Source of the DNA: an uncultured Eubacteriales bacterium
GTDB lineage: Bacteria > Bacillota > Clostridia > Oscillospirales > Oscillospiraceae
Direction: 5' to 3'
DNA: 37,233 nt
NCBI GenBank assembly: GCA_900320465.1
Contig: ONSQ01000007.1
Location: forward strand, 1 to 37,233
Part shown: positions 24,601 to 31,724 of the stretch, one piece after another
Numbering within the stretch: the stretch's first letter is position 1
Layout: the number at the start of each line of letters is the position of its first letter
The notes under the pieces: model-generated
Seen by the model: only the letters and a program-made list of their open reading frames with translations
Told to the model about the DNA's origin: nothing
Database searches by the model: none
Made by a program: the position numbers and the translations under genes

Positions 24601-25685
24601 GGGATCGGGGCGTGCGCACCCGCGTCAGCGACGACCTGCTGTGGCTGTGCTGGGCCCTGGGCGAGTATGTGAGCGCCACGGGTGACCGGGCGATCCTGCG
24701 CGCGTCTGCGCCATGGCTGCGCTCCGAGCCCCTGCGACAGGGCGAGCGTGACCGCTATGAGACCGCGGAGGAGACAGAAGAGGAGAGCTGCGTGCTGGAT
24801 CACGCCCTGGCGGCGCTGCACTGCGTCGTCGGGCGGGGCTTCGGACCCCACGGTCTGCCGCTGATGCTCGACGGGGACTGGAACGACGCCCTGTCCGACT
24901 GCGGCGGCGAGAGCGTTTGGCTGGCCTTCTTCCTCTGCGCCTGCGCCAGGGCCATGGCCGCGCTGCTGTCCGGCGAGGAGCACAAGCGCGAGAGCGAGAG
25001 CTGCCGGGCGCTGGCCGCGCGGATGCTGGAGGAAGCGGAGAAGAGCTTCAACGGCAGATGGTACGAGCGCGCCTACAGCGCTCACGGCGACTTCACCCGG
25101 GGAGGAGAGCGCATCGACGCGCTGGTCCAGAGCTGGGCCGTGTTCTGCGGCGCCGCCCACGCCCGGGAGGCGCTGGAGTACGCCCTGCTGCGTCTGGTGG
25201 ACGCGAAGGACCGGACCGTGGCCCTGCTGAGCCCGCCCTTCGGCGCCGATGAGGAGCGCTTTGGCGCCATCACCGCCTACGGCGAGGGCGTGCGGGAAAA
25301 CGGCGGGCAGTACACCCACGCCGCCGTGTGGCTGGCGCGGGCCTGCTTCCTGGCCGGCCGGCCCGAGGCGGGGCGCGAGATCCTGGATATGCTGCTGCCC
25401 GCGGGGCGAGGGGCGCGCTACGGGGCGGAGCCCTATGTGCTCTGCGCCGACGTGTGCCGCGCGCCGGGACATGAGGGCGAAGCGCTGTGGAGCTGGTACA
25501 CCGGCTCGGCGGGCTGGTATTTCCGCACGGTGACGGAGAATCTGCTGGGGCTGCGGAAGGAAAAGGGCGCGGTATACTGCCGCCCCGGCAGCTGCGCGCT
25601 GTTTTCGGTGACGGAGCTGACGGTCAACGGCGAGCGGCCGGAGGAAAAGGGAAAGAAAGGACTACCCAATCTGCCGGAGGGATGA
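18699..25685 (+). CDS. Cyclic beta-1,2-glucan synthase-like protein (GT84-GH189-GH94)
   Basis: 2328 residues. The N-terminal region leads to membrane segments near 275-310. A GT84 glycosyltransferase follows, with LTLDADT near 474-479 and RWVRGDWQ near 625. Further membrane segments lie near 655-700, 720-750 and 770-815. Residues about 830-1260 form the glycoamylase-like cyclisation domain (SPTNLGLAMTA, FYNWYSTRTLEVLQPPMISTVDSGN). The C-terminal half holds sandwich domains and a GH94 (alpha/alpha)6 barrel with AYGFRDQLQDAV, RTRVSDDLLWL and DGDWND near 2057-2062. Known relatives (NdvB/ChvB) polymerise beta-1,2-glucan from UDP-glucose, trim it by phosphorolysis and cyclise it. It is shorter than the ~2800-residue proteobacterial enzymes. 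Activity on this particular glucan is inferred. Confidence 0.8.
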   Translation: MDIVSSGLNIDDGRLYSYAQSAAKLLKTDGEGRPRAERSRLRRESAALRRAHGALVRAVADREPNAAEAWLLDNYYLIARETRRCASELKDCATQRLCEGESLGFALSSSLLRAGGGAWSEERLVRYLDGFQSVCVLRQSEWEALGVLSRCAILSALAEVCRAMERGGDVARCAALFSNLFAALRRSAVMDYDAVADRVNVPGLILAGDATGEYPRMDAPTRRAYLRRLEELAARRGVEAQTLARTLVERSQREGRHLGFYLFGRLAEGRAEIFLSVRAALSAALALLLLWSMGPLTLGLLGLPLLETVSRFSELVLSRLVRPRRLPRLDLSRGIPPEGKTVCVLCVLLTDESAASRAARRLEELYYSCGGDREKGVLSFALLADLPEADEQTCQSDEPILNAAREAVGALNRRLGGGFCLLTRPRRFDGERYTPNERKRGALCALAALLLGRESELVCHGDTAAMSGAHYILTLDADTVLYPDSARELIGAALHPLNRPQIDEARGVVTAGHGIFQLHVGATLSSATATDFSLIFAPPGGSDPYTSLCGELYMDAFDAGGFTGKGLLDAHALYVCTAERLDGRGILSHDAPEGAYLRGAVLGDESCFDTFPASPNAYYRRLHRWVRGDWQNLRFLFDGALRHIERYRFLDKLRHSLVAPAALAALLTGFLRPDKAGAAAMAVCFCLLGELLPALLGELRRRGERSRRKSRVLAPLGGAILRCFVRLWLLPWEAWICASAALTALWRMAVSHRRLLQWETAAQSEARGESPAAYARAMAAALPIGLGAMCLSRTVIGHAAGLMWLLSPLAAWALSLPSARPAQLSSTDRAYLRGAAGETWRFFSALRDEADHGLPPDNFQTQPRRGAAHSISPTNLGLAMTAAVAAVDLEAIEPTEALDYIRSLTDTAMRLRRYRGHFYNWYSTRTLEVLQPPMISTVDSGNLCAAMLTAAVFAKEQGDEELAGRLDGLAGEMDFSFLYDPARSLFAICYDPLRQRRTGGWYDLMASEATLTSYLAVARGQAPRRHWRALGRTLLGRDGYRGLASWNGSMFEYLMSALFLPLQRGSLLDESCRFCLHAQRRRALPGQPWGVSESAFFSLDAAGRYRYKAHGVGALALKRGQDAEYVVSPYSSFLALCVDPQAAVRNLRRLEKLGMRGPYGFYEALDLTPSRCRGDRGERVCTTMAHHAAMSLCAAANALCEGSISRRFMSRAQLAAFLPLLSESLDETRRPMRRGEEKPGRRPCAAAARGPVRGEKGEKGCTLLSNGAYTVALTERGEQAAWLNETAVSDARFGGVSLRLRAGAGEVVLMPSLCRRWELGEDYARYEYATPWGTAGLCISVGGAENGTLYELELPAGAGACTVTLQLVPLLSPRGEYADHPAYARLGIRAEEKDGALLLRRIARRGRDLYMAIRSTAPMSFTADADGSKGPVLLRPALRLRVTPEPDAATLRFALCLARDEAEALAGSRRLLGATALLRAGFTRGAATLLGLSGEGLRYAMALYRACYDHTGRDGCARRELWALGLSGDRPLLVCRAGSREETDFVRGFCLLRALGVDCEAALVTDETGEYAAPDRERVVGELSRVGLEALLGTPGGIFLCPASAERALVSRAAFAAGEKRVQLEMLPAPEAPPRSLAEGPEGGFDGEGVFSVTLPGRLPKKPWQQLLFAADCGWLVSECGSGWLWQGNAREGRVNPPPREPEDSRGSECLWAETPGGRVSLFAAEDGIPCRVSYGAAFARWEKEIDGRSVSLTGFLDPESGARVLLLSGAAGLTILWRMELELGAPGGAAVRARVDEDVFCAENPDSFLPEMRFSAAVSAKARWRCDYANSGFLAAFTASEHEVLVCRCGRPETVRALCGQKAALGAYAAAVRAAAERYGRFRLRSSDAALDRYMNHWCLHQIYARLEARTSLYQSGGAYGFRDQLQDAVNLLLVDESAARERILDCCRHQYTEGDVMHWWHPHPAGDRGVRTRVSDDLLWLCWALGEYVSATGDRAILRASAPWLRSEPLRQGERDRYETAEETEEESCVLDHALAALHCVVGRGFGPHGLPLMLDGDWNDALSDCGGESVWLAFFLCACARAMAALLSGEEHKRESESCRALAARMLEEAEKSFNGRWYERAYSAHGDFTRGGERIDALVQSWAVFCGAAHAREALEYALLRLVDAKDRTVALLSPPFGADEERFGAITAYGEGVRENGGQYTHAAVWLARACFLAGRPEAGREILDMLLPAGRGARYGAEPYVLCADVCRAPGHEGEALWSWYTGSAGWYFRTVTENLLGLRKEKGAVYCRPGSCALFSVTELTVNGERPEEKGKKGLPNLPEG

Positions 25686-25700
25686 TATAATAAAATATTA

Positions 25701-25907
25701 GGTAAGCGATGATTAATGGCGCAAGAGCAGATTGCGAGAGAATTTGTGTTCTGATGAAGGCAGTTTTTTGCAGGAATACTTAAGTGAGCCTCCAAATCTT
25801 TGATTTGGCTAAGGCGAACTTATGCATGCGAGCGCAGCGAGTCGTATTGTGTATTGCAAGAAAAACTGACAAAGTCAGGGCGCAAATTGTCCGCAAGATG
25901 CCGATGG
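25701..25907 (+). repeat. Dispersed repeat, family A, copy 2, split by an insert
   Basis: Aligns with the reverse complement of 4470-4609 on both flanks: 25701-25781 matches one half and 25849-25907 the other. The 67 bases between (25782-25848) have no counterpart there. This repeat makes up most of the 302-base gap 25686-25987. The gap also has a TATAAT at 25686-25691 with only a poor -35 (TACCCA), and ends with the GGAGGGCGGAAG ribosome site of the M16 gene. Confidence 0.7.
25782..25848 (+). repeat. 67-bp hairpin-bearing insert inside the family A repeat
   Basis: It contains a hairpin with outer stem GCCT/AGGC (25788-25791/25812-25815) and inner stem CCAAATC/GATTTGG (25792-25798/25802-25808), then a CGAGCGCAGCGAG near-palindrome. 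It is absent from copy 1, so it looks like a small nested element or a variable module. Confidence 0.5.
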
Positions 25908-25987
25908 GCCATTGATCAGCGTTTACTTAGAAAAAAGACCGCATCGGGGACAAGCGCTCCGGGCGCGGCGAAAACGGAGGGCGGAAG

Positions 25988-27364
25988 ATGGAATACGCAA
26001 GATCCGAGATCCAGAACGGCGTGTGGCTGACTCACATTCGCTCCGACAAGTTCAAAACCGCGTGCCTGAGCATCACGCTGCTGACACAGCTGCGGCGTGA
26101 GACCGCGGCGATGAACGCGCTTCTGCCGCTGGTGCTGCGGCGCGGAACGGCGCGCTACGGCGACATGGAGGCCATCTCCCGCCGCCTGGACGAGCTGTAC
26201 GGCGCGGCCATCGAGCCGGTGGTGCGCAGGATCGGCGAGATCCAGTGTCTGGGCTTTTACGCCAGCGTCCCGGAGGAGGACTTCCTGCCCGCCGGGGCCG
26301 ACACGCTGCGCGGAACATGCGAGCTGATGGGCCAGATGCTGCTGGCTCCCAACACCCGCGGCGGACTGCTGCTGCCGGACTATGTGGACAGCGAGCGCGG
26401 CAAGCTCATCGAGATGATCCGCGCCCGGCTCAACGATAAGCTGGGCTATTCCGTCAGCCGCTGCATCGAGGAGATGTGCTGCTGCGAGGATTTTGCCGTC
26501 TCCCGCTTCGGTGACGAGGAGAGCGCGGAGGCGATCCGCTATCAGAAGCTGACGAAGCAGTACCGCAGCCTTGTCCAGTCCAGCCCCATCGAGATCTTCT
26601 ACTGCGGGCGGGCGGAGCAAAAGCGCGTGGAGAGCCTTTTGCGCGACGCGCTGTCCACCCTGCCGCGGGGCGAGATCGATTATGAGATCGGCACGGACGT
26701 GCGTCTCAACGCGCTGGAGGCCGCGCCGCGAGAATATACCGAACAGATGAACGTGACCCAGGCAAAGCTCGTGATCGGCTGGCGTCTGGGCGAGGCGATG
26801 GAGGATCCGAATCCCGCCGCGCTGCGGGTGTTCGGCTCGCTTCTGGGCGGATCGACGGCGTCGAAGCTGTTTGTCAACGTGCGGGAAAAGCTGAGCCTGT
26901 GCTATTTTGCCAGCGCGGTGACGGATCTGCACAAGGGACTGCTGCTCGCCTACGCGGGAACGGAGTTCGACAAGGTCGAGCAGGCCCGGGACGAGATCTT
27001 CGCCCAGCTGGCGGCGATCGCGGAGGGCGAGATCACCGATGAGGAGCTGAAGGCCGCCAGGGCCGACGTGAAGAACGCGCTGCGCAGCGCCATGGACGTC
27101 CAGGGCGCGCTGGAGGGCTTTTATCTCTCCGCCGCGCTGGACGGCGCCGACTATTCGCCCGAGGAGCTGGGCGAGCTGGTGGACGACGTGACGAAGGAAG
27201 AGCTGGTCGCGATCGCACGGGGCTGCGAGTGCGACATGATCTATACGCTCACCGGCGACGGGAGCGAGGACGACGGGGACGACGGAGATATCGCGGAGAT
27301 AAGCGAGGAAGAGCTGCGCGCCTTTGAGGAGGATGAAGATGGAGATCCTGACGAAGAGATTTGA
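25988..27364 (+). CDS. M16 family peptidase-like protein, YmfF type (inactive)
   Basis: 458 residues with the M16 fold but no HxxEH zinc site near the N-terminus; that region reads LPLVLRRGTARYGDMEAISRRLDELYGA. The C-terminal part carries the FGSLLGGSTASKLFVNVREKLSLCYFASA segment typical of M16 partners. In Firmicutes YmfF-like inactive and YmfH-like active subunits are encoded side by side, presumably as a heterodimer. The protein ends in a striking Asp/Glu tail of about 35 residues, EDDGDDGDIAEISEEEL onward. Its 3' end overlaps the next gene by 26 bases. Confidence 0.85.
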   Translation: MEYARSEIQNGVWLTHIRSDKFKTACLSITLLTQLRRETAAMNALLPLVLRRGTARYGDMEAISRRLDELYGAAIEPVVRRIGEIQCLGFYASVPEEDFLPAGADTLRGTCELMGQMLLAPNTRGGLLLPDYVDSERGKLIEMIRARLNDKLGYSVSRCIEEMCCCEDFAVSRFGDEESAEAIRYQKLTKQYRSLVQSSPIEIFYCGRAEQKRVESLLRDALSTLPRGEIDYEIGTDVRLNALEAAPREYTEQMNVTQAKLVIGWRLGEAMEDPNPAALRVFGSLLGGSTASKLFVNVREKLSLCYFASAVTDLHKGLLLAYAGTEFDKVEQARDEIFAQLAAIAEGEITDEELKAARADVKNALRSAMDVQGALEGFYLSAALDGADYSPEELGELVDDVTKEELVAIARGCECDMIYTLTGDGSEDDGDDGDIAEISEEELRAFEEDEDGDPDEEI

Positions 27365-28628
27365 CAACGTCGGCGAAACGCTGCAGACGGCGGTGCTGGA
27401 CAACGGTCTGCGCGTCTGCGTCGTGCCGAAAAAGGGCTTCTCCACCTTCTTCGCCTGCTTCGGCACCTATTACGGCTCGGTCATGCGCAGCTTTGATCTT
27501 GCCGGTGTGCGGCACGACACCCCCGCGGGCGTGGCCCACTATCTGGAGCACAAGATGTTCGACATGCCCGACGGCGACAACGCCCTGCAGAGCATGACCG
27601 CCACCGGCGCAGACCCCAACGCCTTTACCAGCTATGACGAGACGGTGTATTACTTCCACTGCACCGAGCGTTTTGAGGAAAATCTGCGCACGCTGCTGCG
27701 CTTTGTCACCACCCCCTATTTCACGGCCGAGACCGTGGAAAAGGAGCAGGGCATCATCGCCCAGGAGATCCGCATGTACGACGACGAGCCGGACAACGCG
27801 GTGTACGTCGATCTGATGAAGCTGCTCTACAAATCCCACCCGGTGCGCGACGACATCGCCGGCACGGTGGAGAGCATCGCTGAGATCGACGCCGAGACGC
27901 TATACGCCTGCCACCGGGCCTTTTACACGCCGGGCAACATGTGCCTGTGCGTCGCCGGCGACGTGGACGCCGCGCGCGTGTGCGGGATCGCGGAGGAAAT
28001 ACTGGGCAAAGAGAAGGGCGAGGTGCCGCGGCCGGTGGTGTATGAAGAGGACGAGGCGCCCGAAAAGCTGTACACCGAGCGGGTGATGAGCGTCTCCGCC
28101 CCGCAGTTCGCCATCGGCGCGGCCTTCCGTCCGACGGAGGGCGACGTGCTGCGCGAGCGGATCGTGGCAAGACTTGCCATGCGCCTGCTGTGCGGGACCT
28201 CCTCGCCGTTCTATACCCGCCTTTACGGCGAGGGCGTGCTGAACCGCAACTTCTCCTACGGCACGGATTTCCCCGCCAACACGGCCCAGCTGACCGTCAG
28301 CGGAGAGAGCAGCGACCCCCGGCGCGTCTGTGACGAGCTGCTGGCCGAGGTCGATCGCATCAGCGCCGAGGGCTTTGACGCCGACGCCTTCGAGCGGGCC
28401 AAGCGGGCCTCCCTGGGCTCGCGCCTGCGGGGCTTTGAGGATTTTGACAGCGTGTGCCTTTCCGGCTTCGAGGCCGAAGGGCGGGGCTACTGCATCTTCG
28501 ACGCGCCGGCGGTGCTCGCCTCCGTCACGGCGGAGGAGTGCCGCGCCTTTCTGGCGCGGGTGCTGACGAGAGAGCGCACGGTGCTCAGCGTGGTCCGCCC
28601 GCCCCGCACGCAGGGCGAGACGGAATGA
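27339..28628 (+). CDS. M16 family zinc peptidase, YmfH type
   Basis: 429 residues. The inverted zinc motif HYLEH lies at 67-71, and the third ligand region EKEQGIIAQEIRMYDDEPD follows at the usual distance, so this subunit should be catalytic. Start ATG 27339 is chosen because GAGGAGG (27326-27332) is 6 bases upstream; the ATG at 27333 abuts that site. Overlap with the acidic tail codons of the upstream gene suggests translational coupling. Substrates of these cytoplasmic peptidases are not established. Confidence 0.88.
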   Translation: MEILTKRFDNVGETLQTAVLDNGLRVCVVPKKGFSTFFACFGTYYGSVMRSFDLAGVRHDTPAGVAHYLEHKMFDMPDGDNALQSMTATGADPNAFTSYDETVYYFHCTERFEENLRTLLRFVTTPYFTAETVEKEQGIIAQEIRMYDDEPDNAVYVDLMKLLYKSHPVRDDIAGTVESIAEIDAETLYACHRAFYTPGNMCLCVAGDVDAARVCGIAEEILGKEKGEVPRPVVYEEDEAPEKLYTERVMSVSAPQFAIGAAFRPTEGDVLRERIVARLAMRLLCGTSSPFYTRLYGEGVLNRNFSYGTDFPANTAQLTVSGESSDPRRVCDELLAEVDRISAEGFDADAFERAKRASLGSRLRGFEDFDSVCLSGFEAEGRGYCIFDAPAVLASVTAEECRAFLARVLTRERTVLSVVRPPRTQGETE

Positions 28629-28637
28629 GGAGGGACC

Positions 28638-29564
28638 ATGGAAACAGCCTTTGAAACCATCCAGCGTACATCCACCATCAGCTTTCCGGGGCTCTTCGGC
28701 TCCTTCAGCATCAACCCGCCGGCCTCCTTCAGCCTCTTCGGGCGCAGCATCTATTTTTACGGCGTCATCATCGCCCTGGGCTTCCTGCTGGGCATCACCT
28801 ACTGCGCGAAGCGCTCGGCGCGCTTCGGCATCCGGGAGGACGACCTGTACGATCTGGTGCTGTGGCTCATCCCCCTGTCCATCCTGGGGGCGCGGCTGTA
28901 TTTCGTGCTCTTCAAGCTGGATTATTACATCGCCAACCCCGGCGAGATCCTGGCCATCTGGAACGGCGGACTGGCTATCTACGGCGGCGTCATCGCCGGC
29001 GTGATCGTCATGATTCTCGTCTGCCGACACAAAAAGATCCCCTGGCAGGCCATGCTGGATCTGATCGTCTACGGCCTGCTGATCGGCCAGATCCTGGGCC
29101 GCTGGGGCAACTTCATGAACCGCGAGGCCTTCGGCGCGCAGACCGATATCTTCTGCCGCATGCAGCTGACCGCGACCGACGGCAGCTTCATCTGCGTCCA
29201 CCCCACCTTCCTGTACGAGAGCCTGTGGAACCTTGTCGGGCTGATCGGACTGGTGATCTGGGAGAAAAAAGGCGGCCGCCGCTACGACGGCCAGGCGGCG
29301 CTGGGCTACTTCTTCTGGTACGGCCTGGGCAGGACCTGGATCGAGGGGCTGCGGACCGACAGCCTGTACATCGGCCAGACCAATATCCGCGTGTCCCAGC
29401 TGCTGAGCGCCGTGCTGTGCCTGCTGTCGCTGACGCTGCTGATCGTGAACGCACGCAGAAAGCACCCGCCGGAGGAGCTGTACGTCAACCGCGTCGCCGC
29501 GGCCGCAGTTCAGATCGCGGAGGGCGAAAACGAAGAAAAGAAGGAGGATACACAACATGAGTGA
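28638..29564 (+). CDS. lgt: Prolipoprotein diacylglyceryl transferase
   Basis: 308 residues with about seven membrane segments. The Lgt signature reads GRWGNFMNREAFG (about 154-166), followed by HPTFLYESLWN. It transfers diacylglycerol from phosphatidylglycerol to the lipobox cysteine of lipoproteins, such as the three encoded earlier in this window. The C-terminal tail is charged (EGENEEKKED). GAGGAGGG precedes the ATG; the gene follows the M16 pair by 9 bases and overlaps the next by 8. Confidence 0.95.
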   Translation: METAFETIQRTSTISFPGLFGSFSINPPASFSLFGRSIYFYGVIIALGFLLGITYCAKRSARFGIREDDLYDLVLWLIPLSILGARLYFVLFKLDYYIANPGEILAIWNGGLAIYGGVIAGVIVMILVCRHKKIPWQAMLDLIVYGLLIGQILGRWGNFMNREAFGAQTDIFCRMQLTATDGSFICVHPTFLYESLWNLVGLIGLVIWEKKGGRRYDGQAALGYFFWYGLGRTWIEGLRTDSLYIGQTNIRVSQLLSAVLCLLSLTLLIVNARRKHPPEELYVNRVAAAAVQIAEGENEEKKEDTQHE

Positions 29565-30000
29565 TACCATGGATTCCATCCTCGGTACCCTGGGGGGCCT
29601 CGCCAAAAAGGCCAGAGAGGTCGGCGCACAGGCCATCGAGGCCGTCGACCGCGACGGTACCGTGCGCGGCACCTATCAGAAGGGCGCCGAACGCACAAAA
29701 GCCTATGCGAAGATCGCAAAGCTGACGCTCGCGCTCAACAGCGAGAACGAGGAGCTGAGAAAAATCTACACCGAGATCGGCAAGCTCTATTTCGAGCAGA
29801 CCAGGGGCAGCGCCGGGGGACCCTTCGCGCCGCTCTTCGCCCAGGCCGAGGCCAAGGCCAGAAAGCTGGGCGAGCTCGAGACCGAGATCGCCGCGCTGCG
29901 CGAGAGTACCGCCGAGAACGGCGGGAAGGATATCGAGGTGGAGATCGGCGCCTTCGACGATATCGTCTCCGCCGACGAGAATCAGGCCAGAGGAGAATAA
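29557..30000 (+). CDS. Hypothetical coiled-coil protein
   Basis: 147 residues, soluble, not recognised as a named family. The first 60 residues are Gly/Ala/Lys-rich amphipathic (TLGGLAKKAREVGAQAIEAV). The middle (about 60-120) has heptad-like patterns suggesting a coiled coil, and the end is acidic. GGAGG lies 9 bases before the ATG, and the gene overlaps lgt by 8 bases, so it is translated from the same message. A terminator follows directly. Confidence 0.75.
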   Translation: MSDTMDSILGTLGGLAKKAREVGAQAIEAVDRDGTVRGTYQKGAERTKAYAKIAKLTLALNSENEELRKIYTEIGKLYFEQTRGSAGGPFAPLFAQAEAKARKLGELETEIAALRESTAENGGKDIEVEIGAFDDIVSADENQARGE

Positions 30001-30042
30001 AAAACAGCTGTGAAAGCCGGCCGGCTTTCACAGCTGTTTTTT
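30001..30042. terminator. Bidirectional terminator between convergent genes
   Basis: Perfect 18-bp stem 30001-30018/30023-30040 with loop GGCC and A/T-rich ends. It lies between the coiled-coil gene and the minus-strand membrane gene. Confidence 0.88.
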
Positions 30043-30055
30043 CAGGACGGGGAGA

Positions 30056-30340
30056 TCATTTTTTCAGGGAGGCCGAGAGGCGGAAGCTGACCACGATGGT
30101 CACCAGACTCAGCACCACGGCGGTGGTGATGAGCACCACCTCAAAGCGCAGCGGCAGCAGATCGCGCGTGAAATAGACCGCCGCCAGCGCCGCCACGTCC
30201 ACAAATGTGCGCACAAGACTCATGGCGGTCAGCATGTTGGCGCCGCCGCGCATCATCTTTCTGGTCACGAGCATGTTCGCAAGTCCCACAAGACCGCCCC
30301 AGATCAGCCCGGCCAGCACGGAAAAGACCACGATAGACAT
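30056..30340 (-). CDS. Small membrane protein, three to four TM segments
   Basis: 94 residues from ATG 30340, with GGAGGG 5 bases upstream; the longer frame to 30373 has no ribosome site. Hydrophobic segments lie near 3-20, 40-60 and 68-88. The spacing and the GLVGLANMLVTRKMM loop faintly recall AtpI/ATP synthase I-like proteins, but no ATP synthase genes are near and the name is not assigned. A TATAGT -10 hexamer lies upstream (30376-30381) with a weak -35. Confidence 0.65.
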   Translation of the reverse strand: MSIVVFSVLAGLIWGGLVGLANMLVTRKMMRGGANMLTAMSLVRTFVDVAALAAVYFTRDLLPLRFEVVLITTAVVLSLVTIVVSFRLSASLKK

Positions 30341-30442
30341 ACAAACCCTCCCGGAGAGACTGCTTTGCTGCATCCACTATACCACAGCGCGCGGCGCTTG
30401 ACGAGCCGTTTTTTTCAAAAAATCGGAATAAGACGGGGACGG

Positions 30443-30688
30443 ATGCAGATACTAACTGCGGCGGGCGCCGGGGAAAAGCACGCCGCGCCCGAACTTTTCG
30501 ACGAGGTGATGGACATGAGCCCCAAAGAGCTGCTTTATATCGAGGACGCGCTGGGACACACGCAGTTTCTGATGACCCAGTGCCGCACGGCGGCCAGCCA
30601 GCTGACCGACCCCGCGCTGCGCAGTGAGGCACAGCGGCTGGTGGCCGAAAATCAGCGGCTGTTCAGCGACTTTTTCAATCTGGTCTGA
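30443..30688 (+). CDS. Spore coat-associated protein, CotF partner
   Basis: 81 residues from ATG 30443. The core SPKELLYIEDALGHTQFLMTQC followed by a helix-rich NQRLFSDFFNLV end matches small helical proteins encoded next to CotF-like genes in Clostridia. The start is uncertain: 30443 has a poor ribosome site and odd codons just after it. The ATG at 30515, 8 bases after GAGG, would give a 57-residue protein beginning right at the conserved part. Confidence 0.65.
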   Translation: MQILTAAGAGEKHAAPELFDEVMDMSPKELLYIEDALGHTQFLMTQCRTAASQLTDPALRSEAQRLVAENQRLFSDFFNLV

Positions 30689-30699
30689 GGAGGAGAGAC

Positions 30700-30948
30700 A
30701 TGAACGACAAGGAGATCATGGAGGGCATCCTCCTGACGACCAAGGGCGCGATCGACCTGTATATGCACGGCGCGGTGGAGTCCGCTACGCCCAACGTCCA
30801 CGGCGCCTTCAGCGGCGCGCTGGAGAGCGCCCTGTGCATGCAGAGCGAGGTCTATCGGGATATGGCCGAGAGAGGCTGGTATCCCAGCGAGCAGGCGCCG
30901 CAGCAGAAGCTGGACGCCGTGAAGCAGAAATACGCCGGCATCGCGTAA
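30700..30948 (+). CDS. CotF-like spore coat protein
   Basis: 82 residues. The pattern DLYMHGAVESATPNVHGAFSGALESALCMQSEVYRDMAERGWYPSEQAPQQKL is that of the coat F family, helical proteins of the spore outer layers. AGGAGG precedes the ATG; the gene follows its partner by 11 bases and ends at a terminator. It is a sign that the lineage sporulates. Confidence 0.85.
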   Translation: MNDKEIMEGILLTTKGAIDLYMHGAVESATPNVHGAFSGALESALCMQSEVYRDMAERGWYPSEQAPQQKLDAVKQKYAGIA

Positions 30949-30951
30949 GGG

Positions 30952-30987
30952 AAAAAGAAGGAACGCCAGAGGGCGTTCCTTCTTTTT
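30952..30987. terminator. Terminator between cotF-like and MTHFS genes
   Basis: A perfect 16-bp stem (30952-30967/30972-30987) with loop AGAG and A/T tails on both sides, so it can serve both convergent genes. Confidence 0.88.
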
Positions 30988-30989
30988 GT

Positions 30990-31556
30990 TCAGCGGCGGA
31001 AGACGCCCGCTTCGGTGACCAGTACGGAAAAGGAGCGGTCGTGACTCTCAGTGGGAACGGCGCAAAGCCGCTGGGCCTCGAAGGCCACGAGGATCGCCGC
31101 GGCGTGAGCGCAGCGGGCCAGATACCGGTCGTAATAGCCCATGCCGTGTCCCAGACGGCGGAGCGAGCTGTCAAAGCCCACGCAGGGCACCAGCACCGCG
31201 TCCAGTTCCTCCGGCGAAACGCGGCGGGAGCGGGCGGGGTCGGGCTCGGGAACGCCGAAGCGCCCCGGAAGAAGCGCGCCCTCGGGAACGAGGGCCTCCA
31301 TGCTGCCGTCGGCGGCGGTCAGCGGAAAGGCCAGGGCCACGCCCCGCGCGCGCAGGGCGGCATAGAGCGCGTCCAGATCACACTCGCTGCCCGCGGCGGC
31401 GTAGCCCAGCACCACGCGCGCCCTGGCCAGCTCGCAAAGCTCCGAGAGCGCGCGGCAGATCGCGGCGCTGTGCGTTTGCCGCTCGGATGACGACAGCGCG
31501 GCGCGCCGGGACAGCGCCAGCGCCCGGCAGGCTTTTTTCTCTTCCGTGACGGCCAC
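30990..31556 (-). CDS. 5-formyltetrahydrofolate cyclo-ligase
   Basis: 188 residues, the usual size. The signature LDAVLVPCVGFDSSLRRLGHGMGYYDRYL and the early RRAALSSSERQTHSAAI segment identify the MTHFS (YgfA/YqgN) family. It converts 5-formyl-THF to 5,10-methenyl-THF with ATP in one-carbon metabolism. The start is GTG 31556 after a purine-rich GGGGAAAGGG. Divergent from the glycerol-1-phosphate dehydrogenase gene. Confidence 0.9.
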   Translation of the reverse strand: MAVTEEKKACRALALSRRAALSSSERQTHSAAICRALSELCELARARVVLGYAAAGSECDLDALYAALRARGVALAFPLTAADGSMEALVPEGALLPGRFGVPEPDPARSRRVSPEELDAVLVPCVGFDSSLRRLGHGMGYYDRYLARCAHAAAILVAFEAQRLCAVPTESHDRSFSVLVTEAGVFRR

Positions 31557-31587
31557 AGCCCTTTCCCCCTCTTTCCGTTTCCTCTAA

Positions 31588-31616
31588 GGATAGCACAGCC
31601 CGGCGCGCGCTGGCAA
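31588..31616 (-). promoter_or_regulatory. Probable promoter of the cyclo-ligase gene
   Basis: On the minus strand TTGCCA (31611-31616), a 17-base spacer and CTATCC (31588-31593). The -10 is poor but the spacing and position fit. Confidence 0.4.
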
Positions 31617-31644
31617 GAGCGGGGACGAAAAACGCGCGGCGCAC

Positions 31645-31673
31645 TTGACGAAAAGCACGGGAAAAGGTATGCT
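31645..31673 (+). promoter_or_regulatory. Promoter of the glycerol-1-phosphate dehydrogenase gene
   Basis: TTGACG (31645-31650), a 17-base spacer and TATGCT (31668-31673), about 50 bases before the start codon. Confidence 0.65.
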
Positions 31674-31724
31674 AAAGGATAGCGAATAAAAACCCTTTAT
31701 GATAGACGAAAGGATGAAAAAACC

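Noticed and set aside
21144..25472. A 1442-codon antisense open frame opposite the glucan synthase gene
   Set aside because: High GC removes stop codons on the opposite strand. The translation is Arg/Gln/His-rich with no domain, and the plus strand carries clear GH94 and cyclisation motifs.
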